Shown piece after piece: positions 34,871-46,134 of a DNA stretch of 64,000 bases. The position numbers and the translations under genes are program-made. How positions within the stretch are numbered: position 1 is the first letter of the stretch; the number at the start of each line of letters is the position of its first letter. Source of the stretch: Fomitopsis serialis. Its lineage: Eukaryota > Basidiomycota > Agaricomycetes > Polyporales > Fomitopsidaceae. A model generated the notes under the pieces. That model did no database searches. It was given only the letters and a program-made list of their open reading frames with translations, and had not been told where the DNA came from. Where the stretch lies: assembly GCF_022376445.1 (NCBI RefSeq), contig NW_025954963.1:620001-684000 (forward strand). The letters are read 5' to 3'.

Positions 34871-37800
34871 ATGCACCGGTCCATTCCAGACGAGATTATT
34901 CAAATTATCCTCAACTCTCTCGACGATCCCACCAGCTTCAGCCTCGTTTCAAGACGGTACTATGCCATCAGCCGGGACCCATATGTCCGGTCTTCGTACT
35001 TCCTTGCTCGTCATGGCAGGACATATGCGCTGTACTATGCTATGGGGCGGGGGAAGCTTTTGAACGAGAAGGTTATTGACGTACGTCTACCAATGCCTCT
35101 GTGGTGGCGAGAGCTGCTTTACTGACACACTCTCTCTTCGCCGTCCTATAGATCATGATCTCTAGTGGGGCGCATTTATCGCGCTACCTCGCCCAGTGTG
35201 CGATCCATCATTATTTCCGCGCACAAGTGCACTTCATTAAGACCCGATGGGTCCGAAGTGTCCCCCTTCCTGTCTTCACCCACTTTATGACGGTCGCCGC
35301 CCGCATGTATGGTGATATTCCGACTGGGAAGGGGGATGACGACGGGGCCATCTTCAGCGCATTGTTGAAGACAAGCCGGTTACCGACCGAGTCCAGGGGA
35401 AAGTGGGAGACCCTCAAGGAGGTGGTCGAGAAATATAAGGTGAGTTGTTCCTACGGTGATTGTAGTACACGCCTCATAGCCTTGCGCAGTTCATCCCCTT
35501 CTGCGGAAAGGTATGTGTAGTGTGTTCGTAACGTTTCGACGACTATATGCGCCCCTTCTATCTACCAGGATCCCATGAAGGCACAGTTTCCTCTGGTTTT
35601 GGCTGTTGAACCTCGTCTACTGCCGTACGCACGCGCTAACGGCTTCGTCATGGATCATACGGTAGGCATGGTAGGCGCGCCACCGATTCAACTTGCTGAC
35701 TGCCCCCTCGTCACAGTTCCGCAATTTCATGTTCCGTAAAATGTTCGAAAAACCTGCCGTGCAATTTGATGGCCGCGTGGGCGAGGTGGTGAACAACGTT
35801 CACAAATTGACGAGTCTGGATCCCAAGTACGGTTCCGTTCTCGTGCCATTGTCGTCTTCCCTCGAGCAGCAGCTCATGGTTTGCTTTAGTATGTTTGTAA
35901 CCCGGACTGTAGCAGCAGAAGTGTGTATGGAAGCGCACCTTAATGAGCCGGGGTACACGGCGCTCAAGGTCCTAGACAAGGAGGGAGCGCTGAAGTTTAG
36001 CTTAGCGTAAGTTGCATGGCATGGCGGCATCGCTAGATATATCTAACTGTTATGACTATAGATCTGTTGTGGAAGAACTACTCAAGGTGGGGGGAATCTT
36101 CTGAATGCGGGACCTATCTAACTGGCAATACAGCTGTTCGTAAATACCCGCTCCATCGCCATGTCCAACACACAACCTGTCCTGCGGAAACTTCACTCGG
36201 ATTTCCCCTCGGACGACTCGACAGTCCGGGTGGTCATGCTATGCAGCGTGTTCTTTGCCGACACTAGCCCTATCCCCGTCAGTCTGAATGTCAGGTCGAC
36301 GTTCTGTGCGCCCCTACGCGAGTACATCGACAGTTGCAAGGAGAAGACCGAGGAGCTCGGACTTGCTCCTGTCACGCGGAAAGATCTCTTCGACATGCTC
36401 GTGAACAAGTTCACGCCCGACAGGTTTGTTGGGATACTTGAGTACGGGCACGAGATCGTGGGCCTCAGCGCGGAGGAGATGAAGAAACTCAAGCAGGACG
36501 TCGCCCTAGCGTGTCTGGAGGTTGGGTGTAAAGGGAAGATGCTGAAGAAGCTCGTGGAGGCGGATCTCGCGCTGCAGGACGCCATCGCCGCGCATGTGGT
36601 GCAGAACCTGCGACTGAACCTCGACAGCCTCCCCCCTCCCGAGAACGAGGAGGCGTGCCAGCAGTTCGAAGCGAAACTTTGCAGGGATTTCGTCATCAGC
36701 CGACGGTATCTTCACACTACCGCCCCAGCCGATATCCGGAGAAGGGCGGGTGCCGCCGATGCAGACCAACTCCATCAACCTGAAGGCAACCTTCCTGTCC
36801 CAGGGGATGTGGATCAGGTGATGGGCGGTGTGGACGGGCCCAATAATGCAGACGCCATCGAAAGCGACGACGAGGATGATGACGTCGACATGGAGGGCGA
36901 CGCAGAGGAGCTCGTAAGTCGCAGTGTCTGTTGCGTTCAGGCGAAGGGCGCGTCGCTCACCGTGGATGCACATATAGGGCCAAATTGGTCAAGACACGCT
37001 TACCGCAATGATTAGGAAGGATGAGATCTCTCCTGTCCGCCGGAGGAGGTTCTACGACATGTTTGCAACATACGCTGACCACATGGGCAAGTTGACATAT
37101 CCGTCAGGTATGTGGATAATCTGCATGTCGCGGTATAAGCCCGAGCTTAATCAACCGTGGATAGACTACGTACAAGTTGGCCGATGGATCCACAACGAGT
37201 TCGGGGCACGTCATCCTGTGACTGCGATATTTATGCTTCATGCTGTTGTCAATGAAAATGCACATGTAAGTCCGACTGCTGAGATAACCCCGGGCGGAAT
37301 TGATGAACCCCGCGAACAGATTTTACAGAACAGCCTGTTCAGTGATAGCAACAACGTCTCTGGACGCATCCCGGTCACTCTCAAGCACTTCAAGTTGCTC
37401 GCAAGGCTGGGGCGGCCTCCCGTAAGTACCAACACAAAGTCATCTGGCCACCATTTCACCAAATATGCAGAATCTCGCGTTGATTGATGATATCGAGGCT
37501 GGCATCGAATTTTACTTCGACGAGGACGATTACCTGTCTGCTGAAGACAGCAATGGTGTGGCAGGCGGTAGCGGTTCTCGCACGCGTACTCGCAAAGTGA
37601 AAGTCGAGACAGACGGCACGCCTAGACCAGCCAGCTCGCTTCCCGCTTCGCCCGAAGCCTCGGGTAGTAGGGGGAAGGGTACTCGCGGCCGGAAGAGACC
37701 ACGGCGTAGCACGACTATGGTGAAGTCGTACGCTATTCCTGACAGCGATGACGAAAACATCGCTGAGGAAGAGCGTGGTGTCATCGAGAGCGACTTTGCA

Positions 37801-38233
37801 AAGAAGAGGCGTTGTGAGACCAACTTGCAGCAGTGGATCAAGCATCTCAGTGCTCTGCTCAAGGAAGAACAGAGGAAGGTATGCGCATGCCATGGCATCA
37901 CAGTGTTGAGACTGGCTCATGGCCGATACAGTACAAGGAAAGAAGAAACGTGAGCAGGCCGCGGCTGAGCCCGGCGCCAAGATCCGTGTGCCCAAGGTGA
38001 GCTAACAAGCTCAACCTTATTGCCGCCACTCTGACAGTAGCTATTCAAATTCCTAGAGCGAGTTCTTCAAGTCCTTGGGAACAAATCTTAACCGTCTTCG
38101 CAAGGCAGACAGAGAGAAGCGACAGCAACTGTATGGCACAGATGTACCCAGTGAAGACTACAGTGAAGGAGAGGAAGACGAGTACCAGTACCGGACTACG
38201 AGATCGAAGCGATACAAGGTCGAACATGTCTGA
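34871..38233 (+). CDS. Large F-box-like protein with acidic/basic nuclear-type tail
   Basis: Start at 34871: MHRSIPDEIIQIILNSLDDP, then SLVSRRYYAISRDPYVRSSY, an F-box-like module (PDEII..IL..L-dp...VSRR.Y.l). Introns at about 35081, 35440, 35660, 35879, 36010 and beyond join exons such as SRYLAQCAIHHYFRAQVHFI, KTSRLPTESRGKWETLKEVV and FRKMFEKPAVQFDGRVGEVV. A helical middle holds RSTFCAPLREYIDSCKEKTE and KMLKKLVEADLALQDAIAAH. Then comes an acidic patch ESDDEDDDVDMEGDAEEL and a domain with RRRRFYDMFATYADHMGKLT. The tail is basic (RGKGTRGRKRPRRSTTMVKS), then KHLSALLKEEQRK, RLRKADREKRQQLYG and TTRSKRYKVEHV. The exon chain is continuous in sense, so I treat it as one gene of roughly 900-1,000 residues, but a split into two genes near 36150 is possible. 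Function unknown beyond the F-box. Confidence 0.6.
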
Positions 38234-38548
38234 GTACTCCCTTCTCTAATTCACGGGGTGCAATTCGTCCTATGCTCTCACATTACCTATCATGCACGTC
38301 TTCCGTTGCCTCGTATGAACATCATGGACATGCATGCATTGGCCTTTCCTCTCATTCATTCAGTGTATATCCATATGTATGGTGTATGATCCCCCAGATA
38401 TCACGGCATAACCCTCGTACTATGTGGATACCCCGTCACGTACTTATCTTGTCACGATATCCGGTTACTTTGTAATCCGTCATATACGCACTTTTCGTCC
38501 GTCGGATGGTTGATGAACTTGCCTTTGCTACTTACCCGCATAATCATC

Positions 38549-40218
38549 ATGTCTCCGTCGATGTCTTCGCAGCACGGAATTCAGCCGTCTGTGCAATCCA
38601 CTCGGAAGGTCCTCCTCATCAGAAACGTTCGACTCCCCGCCACCTCTGATGATGCGGTGGACGATTGGGCATTGAACCAATTGTGCAAGTGACCTGCGTA
38701 GATGGAAAAGTCGACCGCGTCGAACCCGCCGATAGTAAAGCCGCCGGCGGAGGCGACGAGGAACTCAGCGAACAATTCGACGTGATTTTGGATGCAAAAG
38801 GGTTGGGGACACTCCTACCAGGGTTCATATTCTCGCCGGTGCCCCGCTTGCAGAGTCTGAGCGACATTCTTTGCACAGATTGTGCCATGCACACATTCAT
38901 CTAGACAAATGCTTCCTCCTGAGTCGATGCGACGAACTGCACACTGGGTGCGTCCTATGTGCATTCGTGCTGGAACAAGATAATGACGGCTCACATAACT
39001 GTTGCAGGGATTTTGCAGAAGCTCTCAAGTCACTGCAAAGGCCAAAGCCCTTTCCGTCGGACCTGACGGATCTTTACAACCGAGGCAAGCGGCTCGTCAT
39101 AGAGAGCATACAATGCGGAGTCACCGCAATGCGCGCACACGTCGAGTGGACCAGACGGTCCGCATGAATTGCCTGACACCGGTGTGAAGCTCAAGGACGA
39201 ATTTCGATCTGCCTGCGATATACAGATTTGCGGTGTGTAGGCTCAGCATGAGGTTTCTTCATATTAGCTCAGCATCTGACGAACATACGCAAAGCTTTTG
39301 CGCAGGACCCTCTGTTTGCCTCCGATAGCGACGAGCATCCGGGGGAGAATTTTACCCTCCTGCGCGAAGGCGCTGCACCGAGGGTGTGCAAGCCGTCGGG
39401 TCTGCACCCTATGTCGAGCCCAGCATCGCGCAGGCGAAGCGCAATATCGACCTTATCCTTGACACCGCCCACGAGAACAAGCTGCATGCCGACTTCCACC
39501 TCGACTACAACCTGGACCCGACCGCCGAGCCCCTCATATGGTACCTCCTCGCGCAGCTCCGCAGCCGTATCAACTCAGGCCGCTGGGCCGACGGAGCGCA
39601 CGTATGCGTCGGGCACGCAACGCGCCTCTCTCTCTTCTCCGCAGAGGAGTGGACGCGCTTCCGCATGGCCGTCGAGGACGCGGAGAATCAGAACAGTCTG
39701 CCGATCACCCTGGTCGGCCTCCCCCGAGCGACATGTACATGATGGGCCGGGGGCAGCCGGGGCCACCGCGCGCGACGCTCGACGTGCCGGGGCTCGCGCG
39801 GGAGCACCGCGTGAAGGTCGGGATGGCGGTAAATAACGTCGAGAACGCGTTCACGCCCCAGGGGACGATCGACCCGCTCGCGCTCTGCCCGATGGGTGTG
39901 GCGGTGTTCCAGGATGGGACTAAGAGGGGATGTCAGACACTGGTTGTGCGTATTTGCTATTATTAGTGAAACCTGTCGCATGCTGAATTATTTCAGGAGG
40001 CCGTGACGATCACTGCTCGCAAGGCCATCGCGGCGCGAGGCCCCGCCAGCCTGTTCCCCGCCAAGGGCGACGCGGCTGACTTTGTCCTACTCCACGAGAA
40101 CGACTCGCTCTACTCCGCCGCTCTCAACCCGTCCTACACGCGCACGGTCATCAAGGACGGGGAGATCGTGGCGACGAGACGCGCAGACAAGTGGATCCGG
40201 CTCGTCGCGCAACAGTGA
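38549..40218 (+). CDS. Cytosine-deaminase-like metal-dependent amidohydrolase
   Basis: Start ATG 38549 (MSPSMSSQHGIQPSVQSTRK). It has an N-terminal beta-sandwich with LLIRNVRLP and VTCVDGKVDRV, then the TIM-barrel metal motif CHAHIHLDKCF (about 38881-38915). Further blocks are LYNRGKRLVIESIQCGVTAM, RAHVE, YVEPSIAQAKRNIDLILDTA, KLHADFHLDYNLDP (about 39480), DGAHVCVGHATRLSLFS, LVGLPPSDMYMMGRG and VNNVENAFTPQGTIDPLALC, with a C-terminus ending ADKWIRLVAQQ. The fold and HxH metal pair are clear. Aligned by eye to bacterial CodA, the catalytic Glu after the third His is replaced (HADF for HxDE), and the active-site Asp is Asn (VNNV for HDDV). Deamination of cytosine is therefore doubtful. One base is missing at about 38660-38669. 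A second frame change near 39720 (LVGLP-PSD) is another single-base site. Confidence 0.8.
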
Positions 40219-40931
40219 CGATGTCTGGCCTTGTCTATTATAGATGTGGAACGTCAATCTTCGGTGGCTCCGAGTGCCTGCACTGATAGGCTGTACAGAG
40301 TTGATTGAGGTTCATGTTGGTTGCTGGTTATCACCGCAAGTTATCACCGCGCACTCATAGATGTGAGACACCCATCGTAACAAACAAACAACCCACCCGC
40401 CGCAAGGCCGAGAGACACCCAAAGACGTGACACTGATATGTATTACACTTCGTTGCACCAGACAACCACGAATACAGACAAGGCCGAGACATGCAAGCAT
40501 GACACGGATACAGGGACCGGACGCATGCGCCGACAGCAGATCTAGCAAGAATCACACAAAGCACCGGTCGAATCTCAGATATACATAATGAACCGCGCAG
40601 GACTCATCGAGAGCACTTCGAGCGCATCAGACGACGTCGCAGAGTCGTGACAGGGCGGCCGCACGCGTGGCGTGCGGAGCAGTAACGGAGGATGGAGGCA
40701 GGCCGCCCGGCAAGCATGCGCGACGGGCAGCACCGGGTATGTCGGGCGATCAAGAGGGGCGCAGGCTGAGCGCGCGTAAGTGGGGGTGCAACAAGCAGTT
40801 GGACGTTGCAGGGTGTCGCGTTGAGAGGGTTGAAGGAAGTCCAGAGCGTTAAGACAGGTATCGCAGATATCAGTCACGCTTTCGAGGGGGCGACGCGACA
40901 GGGACGGGGGACAGGGTAAGGGAGGGGGTCA
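40219..40931. other. Convergent spacer, amidohydrolase / GH71
   Basis: About 710 bases between two stop codons. An AGTTATCACCGC-like 12-base unit is nearly repeated at about 40325-40350. The rest shows no frame with a motif and presumably contains the two 3' UTRs. No RNA gene seen. Confidence 0.4.
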
Positions 40932-42744
40932 TCACGAGGTCGTGCCGTTCGCGGTCGCATACGCGACGAACGCGTTGAAGTTGTACGTCTGCGGGTTCGG
41001 GTTGAACGTGAACGCGTCCGCGCCGGGGCTCACGCTGAGCACCGCCGCGCCGCCGCGCGTCATCGTCGCGGCCATGCCCGCGCCCGCCGTGAGGGGCATC
41101 GACAGGCGCGTCACGCCCGCGGGCACATCCACCGTCTGCGTCGTGCCCGAGCCCGTGGTGAGCGCGACCGTCGCGGGCTGCGTCGTGAAGGCGACCGCCC
41201 AGAGCGCGTCCTCCGTCTGTCGCGGGCAGTCAGCGGGTGTCACGGTGCGACGTGTGCGCGGGGAGACGTACGAGTTGGTAGCTCGTCGGCGGGCCGGTGC
41301 CGTCGTTGGACGCCTGCGCGTCCTTGGGGTGCGGGCGCGCCCACATGAAGAGCTGGTCCTGCGTGATCGCGGGGTAGGCCCCCGTCTTGAAGGCGGTCGC
41401 GTAGTACTTCGTCATCGCGAGCCAGCCTGTGCGTCCGGGGACCGTCAGTACCGCTGTGCGCGCGAGCTCGACGACGGGCTTACCGGTGTGGTCGAAGCCT
41501 GTGGCCCATGTCGTGCCCTGGGGCTGCGCGCCCTCGACGGGCCCGATGTAGGACGACTCGCCGTAGTCGTTCCAGGTGACGATCTCAACGATGTCGACGC
41601 TGTCGCGGTTGGAGATGAGCGTCTCCCAGCGGGTGTTGTACCCCTGGTTGTCCATCAGGTAGAGCCACTGCACGGTCCCAGAAGTCAGATTCGGTTCAAT
41701 CGCGAGATGATCGAGGGATCGGTTCGTGAGCGCTTACGTTCTTGTTGTAGGAGCTCTGCGGGTAGTGGGTGAAGAACCACGGGCTGACTGAGGCCATGTA
41801 CGTCTTGCTGTCGCCAGAGACGGCGTTGAGCGCGCTGATGTACGTCTGGTCGGTGGAGAACGTGCCGATGGACGAGTTGAGCACGGATTCCAGCTGGGCG
41901 GTGAAGGTTGCATCGCCCAGGGCGGACCCCAGGCCCTGAATGGCGCTCTGTGCGCTCTGGACGGTGAGCGAGACAGGCCAGCCGCCGTTCCACTGAGTGG
42001 TCAGGTCATCGGATGAGTCATCACGCTCGAGAGATGACATTCAGCTGAAACTCACGTTGAACGTGCCGTCCATGACGCCGTCAAACTCACTGTAGGCGCT
42101 CGTATCGGAGAAGAACGACGGGACGAAGTGCACCGCGTTCTGGCCGGTGAGCTGGCTGATGAACTGGCTGTTCCAGCCCTGGCAGAAGACCCTGGCCGAA
42201 GTGCAGTCCGAGCCGGAGAAGGTGGAAGCGAAGACCTGGCCGTTGACGAGGAGCTGGTTCGGGTGGGTCGCGTACGAGGTGATGTAGTTCCTGAGCGTGG
42301 CGGCATCGGAGCTTGCGTACAGGACAGGGCCGTCATGTCGAACGACATGAAGAGCTTGAAGTGAGCCCGAGGTTGGACGCGGCCTGGTACCTAGATCGAA
42401 ACCCGAGACTGGAGCAATGACGCGTGAACAGGTCGCGTATGAAGACTTACGCGTCAGCAACGCGATCCGGCTGCCAGGAGTCGGACCGACATTCAGGGCG
42501 AAGCCATCAATACCATTGTCGGAGGCGAGCTGGATGTCAGACGTCCAGTTGTCAATGGTGTACGGGTACGTGTTGCCGACGATAACATGGGCGACGACGA
42601 GCTTGCCAGAGTCGTCGCGCTTGGCAGCCTTCAAGGCGGAAGCTTTCGACGCGTGGCGGAAGGCGAGGCGATGGGGGCAGCACTGACGGCGCCGAACAGA
42701 GCGGCGACAGTGACAAGGAAGTGAATGAGTGCGAGTGCGTGCAT
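40932..42744 (-). CDS. Secreted glycoside hydrolase family 71, alpha-1,3-glucanase (mutanase)
   Basis: Hydrolyses alpha-1,3-glucan of fungal walls. Start ATG 42742-42744 begins a signal peptide MHALALIHFLVTVAALFGAV followed by SAAP and a probable pro-segment. GH71 signatures are KLVVAHVIVGNTYPYTIDNW, DIQLASDNGIDGFALNVG, FKLFMSFDMT, NPVPSFF-like HFVPSFFSDTSAYSEF, WNGGWP (after an intron), YMASVSPWFFTHYPQSSYNK, then after an intron WLYLMDNQGYNTRWETLISN and DIVEIVTWNDYGESSYIGP, and a C-terminal beta-domain ending VAYATANGTTS. Introns have standard ends (for example GTGAGT...CAG before WNGGWP). Two one-base deficits, at about 42641-42650 (between TRRK and SALKAAKRDD) and 42321-42335 (before VLYASSDAA), are the only interruptions. 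The role is likely wall turnover or attack on other fungi. Confidence 0.9.
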
Positions 42745-42904
42745 GATGCGTGAGGAGACCGTAGCAAGAGAGCGTCAGTATTGCAAAGAGCGAGGAAACG
42801 AAGGGCGGGAAAGAGAGGGGATGCGCTGGGCGCGAGGGACGCGAGAGCAGATGCAGGCAGAGGGCGACTTCACAAGTTGAACATGGAGCGGACAGTGGCC
42901 CGGG

Positions 42905-42911
42905 TTTTATA
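42905..42911 (-). promoter_or_regulatory. TATA box of the GH71 gene
   Basis: TATAAAA on the minus strand, 161 bases upstream of the GH71 start codon. The element is canonical and the distance is normal for a fungal gene with a 100-130 base leader. Confidence 0.55.
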
Positions 42912-43833
42912 CATTACGCACCTGTTAGGGGAATGGCGCGCCCCGGCTGGGCGGCATACTGACAGTTGGCCTGATTGTGCAGATTCGGATAAGAAAGTGC
43001 CCTGCACAGGTGTCCAAACAACACAACACGCACAGCTCGGGCCCACTCCAGGGATGGCGGCAGTCCTTCCCCGACGAGGACAAAAGCCGCATGGGCCATT
43101 GCCCCCAAGCGCCCGCGTCCAGATGTTCATTGTCTGCGAACTGTCAACGGCATCTTGGTGCGACTTCCTTCGAGCAACAAGCGAGGAAGATGCCATGCAG
43201 TCGCCGCATGTCGTCGTGCTGCGACCTTGACATGTAGAAGCAAGTGCTGGATACGGACAATGTGAGCAGCAGCCAGCCGGTGCAGTGGCGCGCCATCCTG
43301 CGTCTGCAATGGGCGCTTGTGGACACCTCGGCCAGAGTTCCCACGCACAAAAGCCTGTTCAGACGATCGGCTTCAGACCGGCCTCGAGACGGCCGTTGCC
43401 TCGCAACCGGATCCAAGCGATATCCTCGCGAATGGAAACGAAGGGCCAACGCACCTCAACAAATGTCTTCTCCTCGGTTCCGGACAACAGCAACGTCGCC
43501 GACCGGTCAGTTCGCAGCAAAGATATATTCGTCAGGACTTGTCACAAACTCGTCTCTGATACGGTCAAGGCACGCCCACTTCAAAGACCTGAAGCTGAAG
43601 GGGTTTACTATCTGGCAAGTCTCGGGCGCAGCACGAGCCCGACCGGATACCAAGCGTCGGCGTACTTAGTACGCTGGGAGCGTACCCATTACACCAAGCA
43701 GCAGCTAAGGTACATTATCAGACATAGATTACACTGACAGCGATGTGAGCACCGCCCGGAGCACGACTCGGAAACGATGGCTCCACTCACTGCAAAACAC
43801 CTCGTCAAGAAGCCGGATGGGCCCCTGGTCACC
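42912..43833. other. Spacer between GH71 and Nse2 genes
   Basis: About 920 bases upstream of GH71 and downstream of Nse2, which are both on the minus strand. Open frames of up to 150 codons on the plus strand (43285-43737) overlap others and lack motifs. I see no gene. Confidence 0.4.
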
Positions 43834-45136
43834 TCACTCGATGACCTCGCCCTCATCATCGCTGTCTTCTTCTCGCATGCGCTCGCGCCGCGCCGCATCC
43901 TTCGCCTTCTTCGCGAGCTCTTTGTTCGGCGACAGGTCGCCTAGCGAGATCTCCTTGTGGCACCCAGCGCAGGGCATTTCTTGCGGCCGCCCCGCACGCC
44001 TAGGTACTCTCGGATGGAGGTCGCGGAGTATGAGTGGCTGCAGACTCGCCTGTATGTTACTGCGGGTCAGTAGCGACCGGAACGGCGCATATAGTCCGAC
44101 GTACGAGGTTAGCGGGTCGACTAGGATAGTCAGCGTCAGCGGACACTTGTAATCCTGCGTGACACCTCCGACTTGGACGTCATCCTCATCTCATCGCTCT
44201 CGTCTCCGTCCTCTGTAAACAACATGAGGGGGTTACCAATCGTTTGAGCATGAGATGTAGTTACCTCGAGGTATCAGATCTGTCATAGGCGGCATCGCAG
44301 TTCCAGGATTCTGCACTTCCTGCGGTTATCTGTCAGCATACAAGATGGTAATCGGACATGGGCTGTCAACTCACAAAGATCGCTTGCTTGTAAGACGCAT
44401 ATTCGTCTGTCCTTGCGTACTTCTGGCGACTTGTCTTCTTCTGATACTCATTGAGCTTGGTCTGGACCCCCTCCTGGTATCTATCTACGACGTTGGTCTA
44501 CGCAGATCAGTTGCCATGTCACAGGATGTCACCGAGGGAACTGTAGCTACAATTTCTTCACCTCGCACGACTTGCTGGTGCAGGTCGTGCAGCACTTTGT
44601 TGTGATACACCAGCTCCGCATCCGTATCCATGAGCTCGCGCATGAGTTTATCCATCTGTGTCATCATCTACACAATGTCAACATCTCGCCACACGGGACA
44701 CAGCACCCGGGCCAGTCTAAGCCGCGCTCACCTTCTCTCCCTTGTCTCCCTCCGCGAACTCAGCAAAGGTGGTCGCGACGTCCTTCACCAGCCCATAGAA
44801 CTGGACGTGCCGAGTTTTGCGTATCATGTCCCAGTCTTGGGAGTACCCGTGGATCTTCTGCGCCTGCGCCTTGTCGAGTGGCTGGTCGCCAAAGTTCGCG
44901 AGCGGGTCGACGTCCGCGTCGTCCTCGTCGCCGTCGCCTGCAGCCTCCTGCTGCGCCGCCTTCTGCTTTTCCTTCGCCTTCTGCTTCTCAGCCTTGACGG
45001 CTTTCATGCCGCGCCGCGGTGGCGCCTCTTCATCGTCGTTCACGACGTCGTCCGTGCGCTGGGTAGGGGCGGCCTCCTCGATGCCGTCCGAGGATGGGTC
45101 ACGTCTGCGACGTCTGGAAGGGCCCGCGACAGGCAT
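43834..45136 (-). CDS. NSE2: Nse2/Mms21 SUMO E3 ligase of the SMC5/6 complex
   Basis: Nse2 attaches SUMO to repair substrates as part of SMC5/6. Start ATG 45134-45136 (MPVAGPSRRRRRDPSSDGIE), then an acidic and Lys/Ala-rich region. The helical part that docks on SMC5 is QDWDMIRKTRHVQFYGLVKD, splice to MTQMDKLMRELMDTDAELVY and HNKVLHDLHQQVVRGEE. C-terminal SP-RING: DYKCPLTLTILVDPLTS, spliced (donor GTACGT, acceptor CATACAG) to RVCSHSYSATSIREYLG, RKKCPALG, CHKEISLGDLSPNKELAKKA. The Cys...C-S-H...C...C order and the CP.T...P..S signature fit the family. One base is missing at the GCHKE position (CCC at 43963-43965). The C-terminus is acidic (REEDSDDEGEVIE). It is divergent from uS12m with 185 bases between starts. 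Confidence 0.9.
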
Positions 45137-45321
45137 AGCAGTTCGCTGTTGAAGAAAGTGAAAGGCACAAACAAAGGACGGGTGCAAGACGCGACGACGC
45201 GTCTGGGTTACGCGCGAGTGACTTCGTTCAGGGCCGGGCGAGTCGCGGCGGCGCTCCCAAAACGGCAACCGCGCACTTCGATCTTCACTCACAGCGCGGA
45301 GGAGCAGCAACAACACCGAGG
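45137..45321. promoter_or_regulatory. Bidirectional promoter region NSE2 / uS12m
   Basis: 185 bases between the start codons of the Nse2 gene (-) and the mitochondrial uS12m gene (+). It must hold both promoters; no TATA box stands out. Compact divergent spacing is shared with SDHAF1/NDUFAF6. Confidence 0.5.
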
Positions 45322-45934
45322 ATGCTCTCCCTCCTGCGCACCGCCGCCTCCCTCGCCCGGCCACAATGGTCTCGCCCTCACCCACCCTCCTCACCAACCC
45401 CGCCTGCGTCCGCGGGTTCCACGCCTCCCCGCCCTCGCTGATGACGCTCAACCAGTCGATGCGCTCGAAGGCGCCGCAGCGCAAGCCGCGGCCGACCGCG
45501 CCGCTCCTGGAGAGCAACCCGCAGCGCAAGGGCGTCGTCAGCCAGACGTTCATCATGAAGCCGAAGAAGCCCAACTCCGCGAAGCGCAAGGTCGCGCGCG
45601 TGAAGCTCACGAACGGCAACACCGTCCACGCGTACCTCATGGGCGAGGGCTCCTGGCTCCAGGACCACTCCGTCGTGCTCGTGAGGGGCGGGCGTACGCA
45701 GGATCTGCCCGGTGTGCGGTGAGTAACGGTGTGCTTGGTGTGCAGGTGGGTGCTGATGCGGGTGGGCGCGGTTTAGGTATAAGGTCGTCCGAGGAGCGCT
45801 GGACTTTGGGCCGGTGGTCAACAGGGTCAATGCGAGGAGTAAATATGGAGGTCAGTTCTTCCTGTTATATGTTTCCTCAAAGCCCTCATGCTTTGTCGCC
45901 TCTCTCAGTCAAGAAGCCGAAGAAATCGACATAG
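45322..45934 (+). CDS. MRPS12: Mitochondrial small-subunit ribosomal protein uS12m
   Basis: Decoding-centre protein of the mitochondrial ribosome. The ATG at 45322 gives [14 protein letters not shown], a typical presequence. The mature part reads [78 protein letters not shown], then after an intron (45721-) [24 protein letters not shown], and after a second intron (acceptor at 45908) [19 protein letters not shown] and GG...DLPGV are universal S12 motifs. Presequence and mature part are one base out of register near 45350-45365. The second ATG at 45366 would give an intact frame but a weak targeting signal, so I prefer 45322 with an undercall. Confidence 0.93.
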
Positions 45935-46134
45935 AGATATATTTCTTCGTGTCACCCGCGGCTTGGCTGCATCGCATGTACCGTACCCAGCTTTGCTTCA
46001 GCATTCCTATCATACGCCCGATTACATCCATGAGCTCGCAACACGGGTATCATTGTTCAGCGTCGTACAGCAAGTATCGCTCCGTTCCAGTATGAAGTAT
46101 AGTACTCCCACAATATCGTCCGTATATCATACCG

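Noticed and set aside
44630..45934. A 434-codon plus-strand frame
   Set aside because: It runs antisense through the Nse2 gene and only joins the uS12m frame in its last codons; composition is that of antisense and spacer DNA, while Nse2 and uS12m are clear family members.
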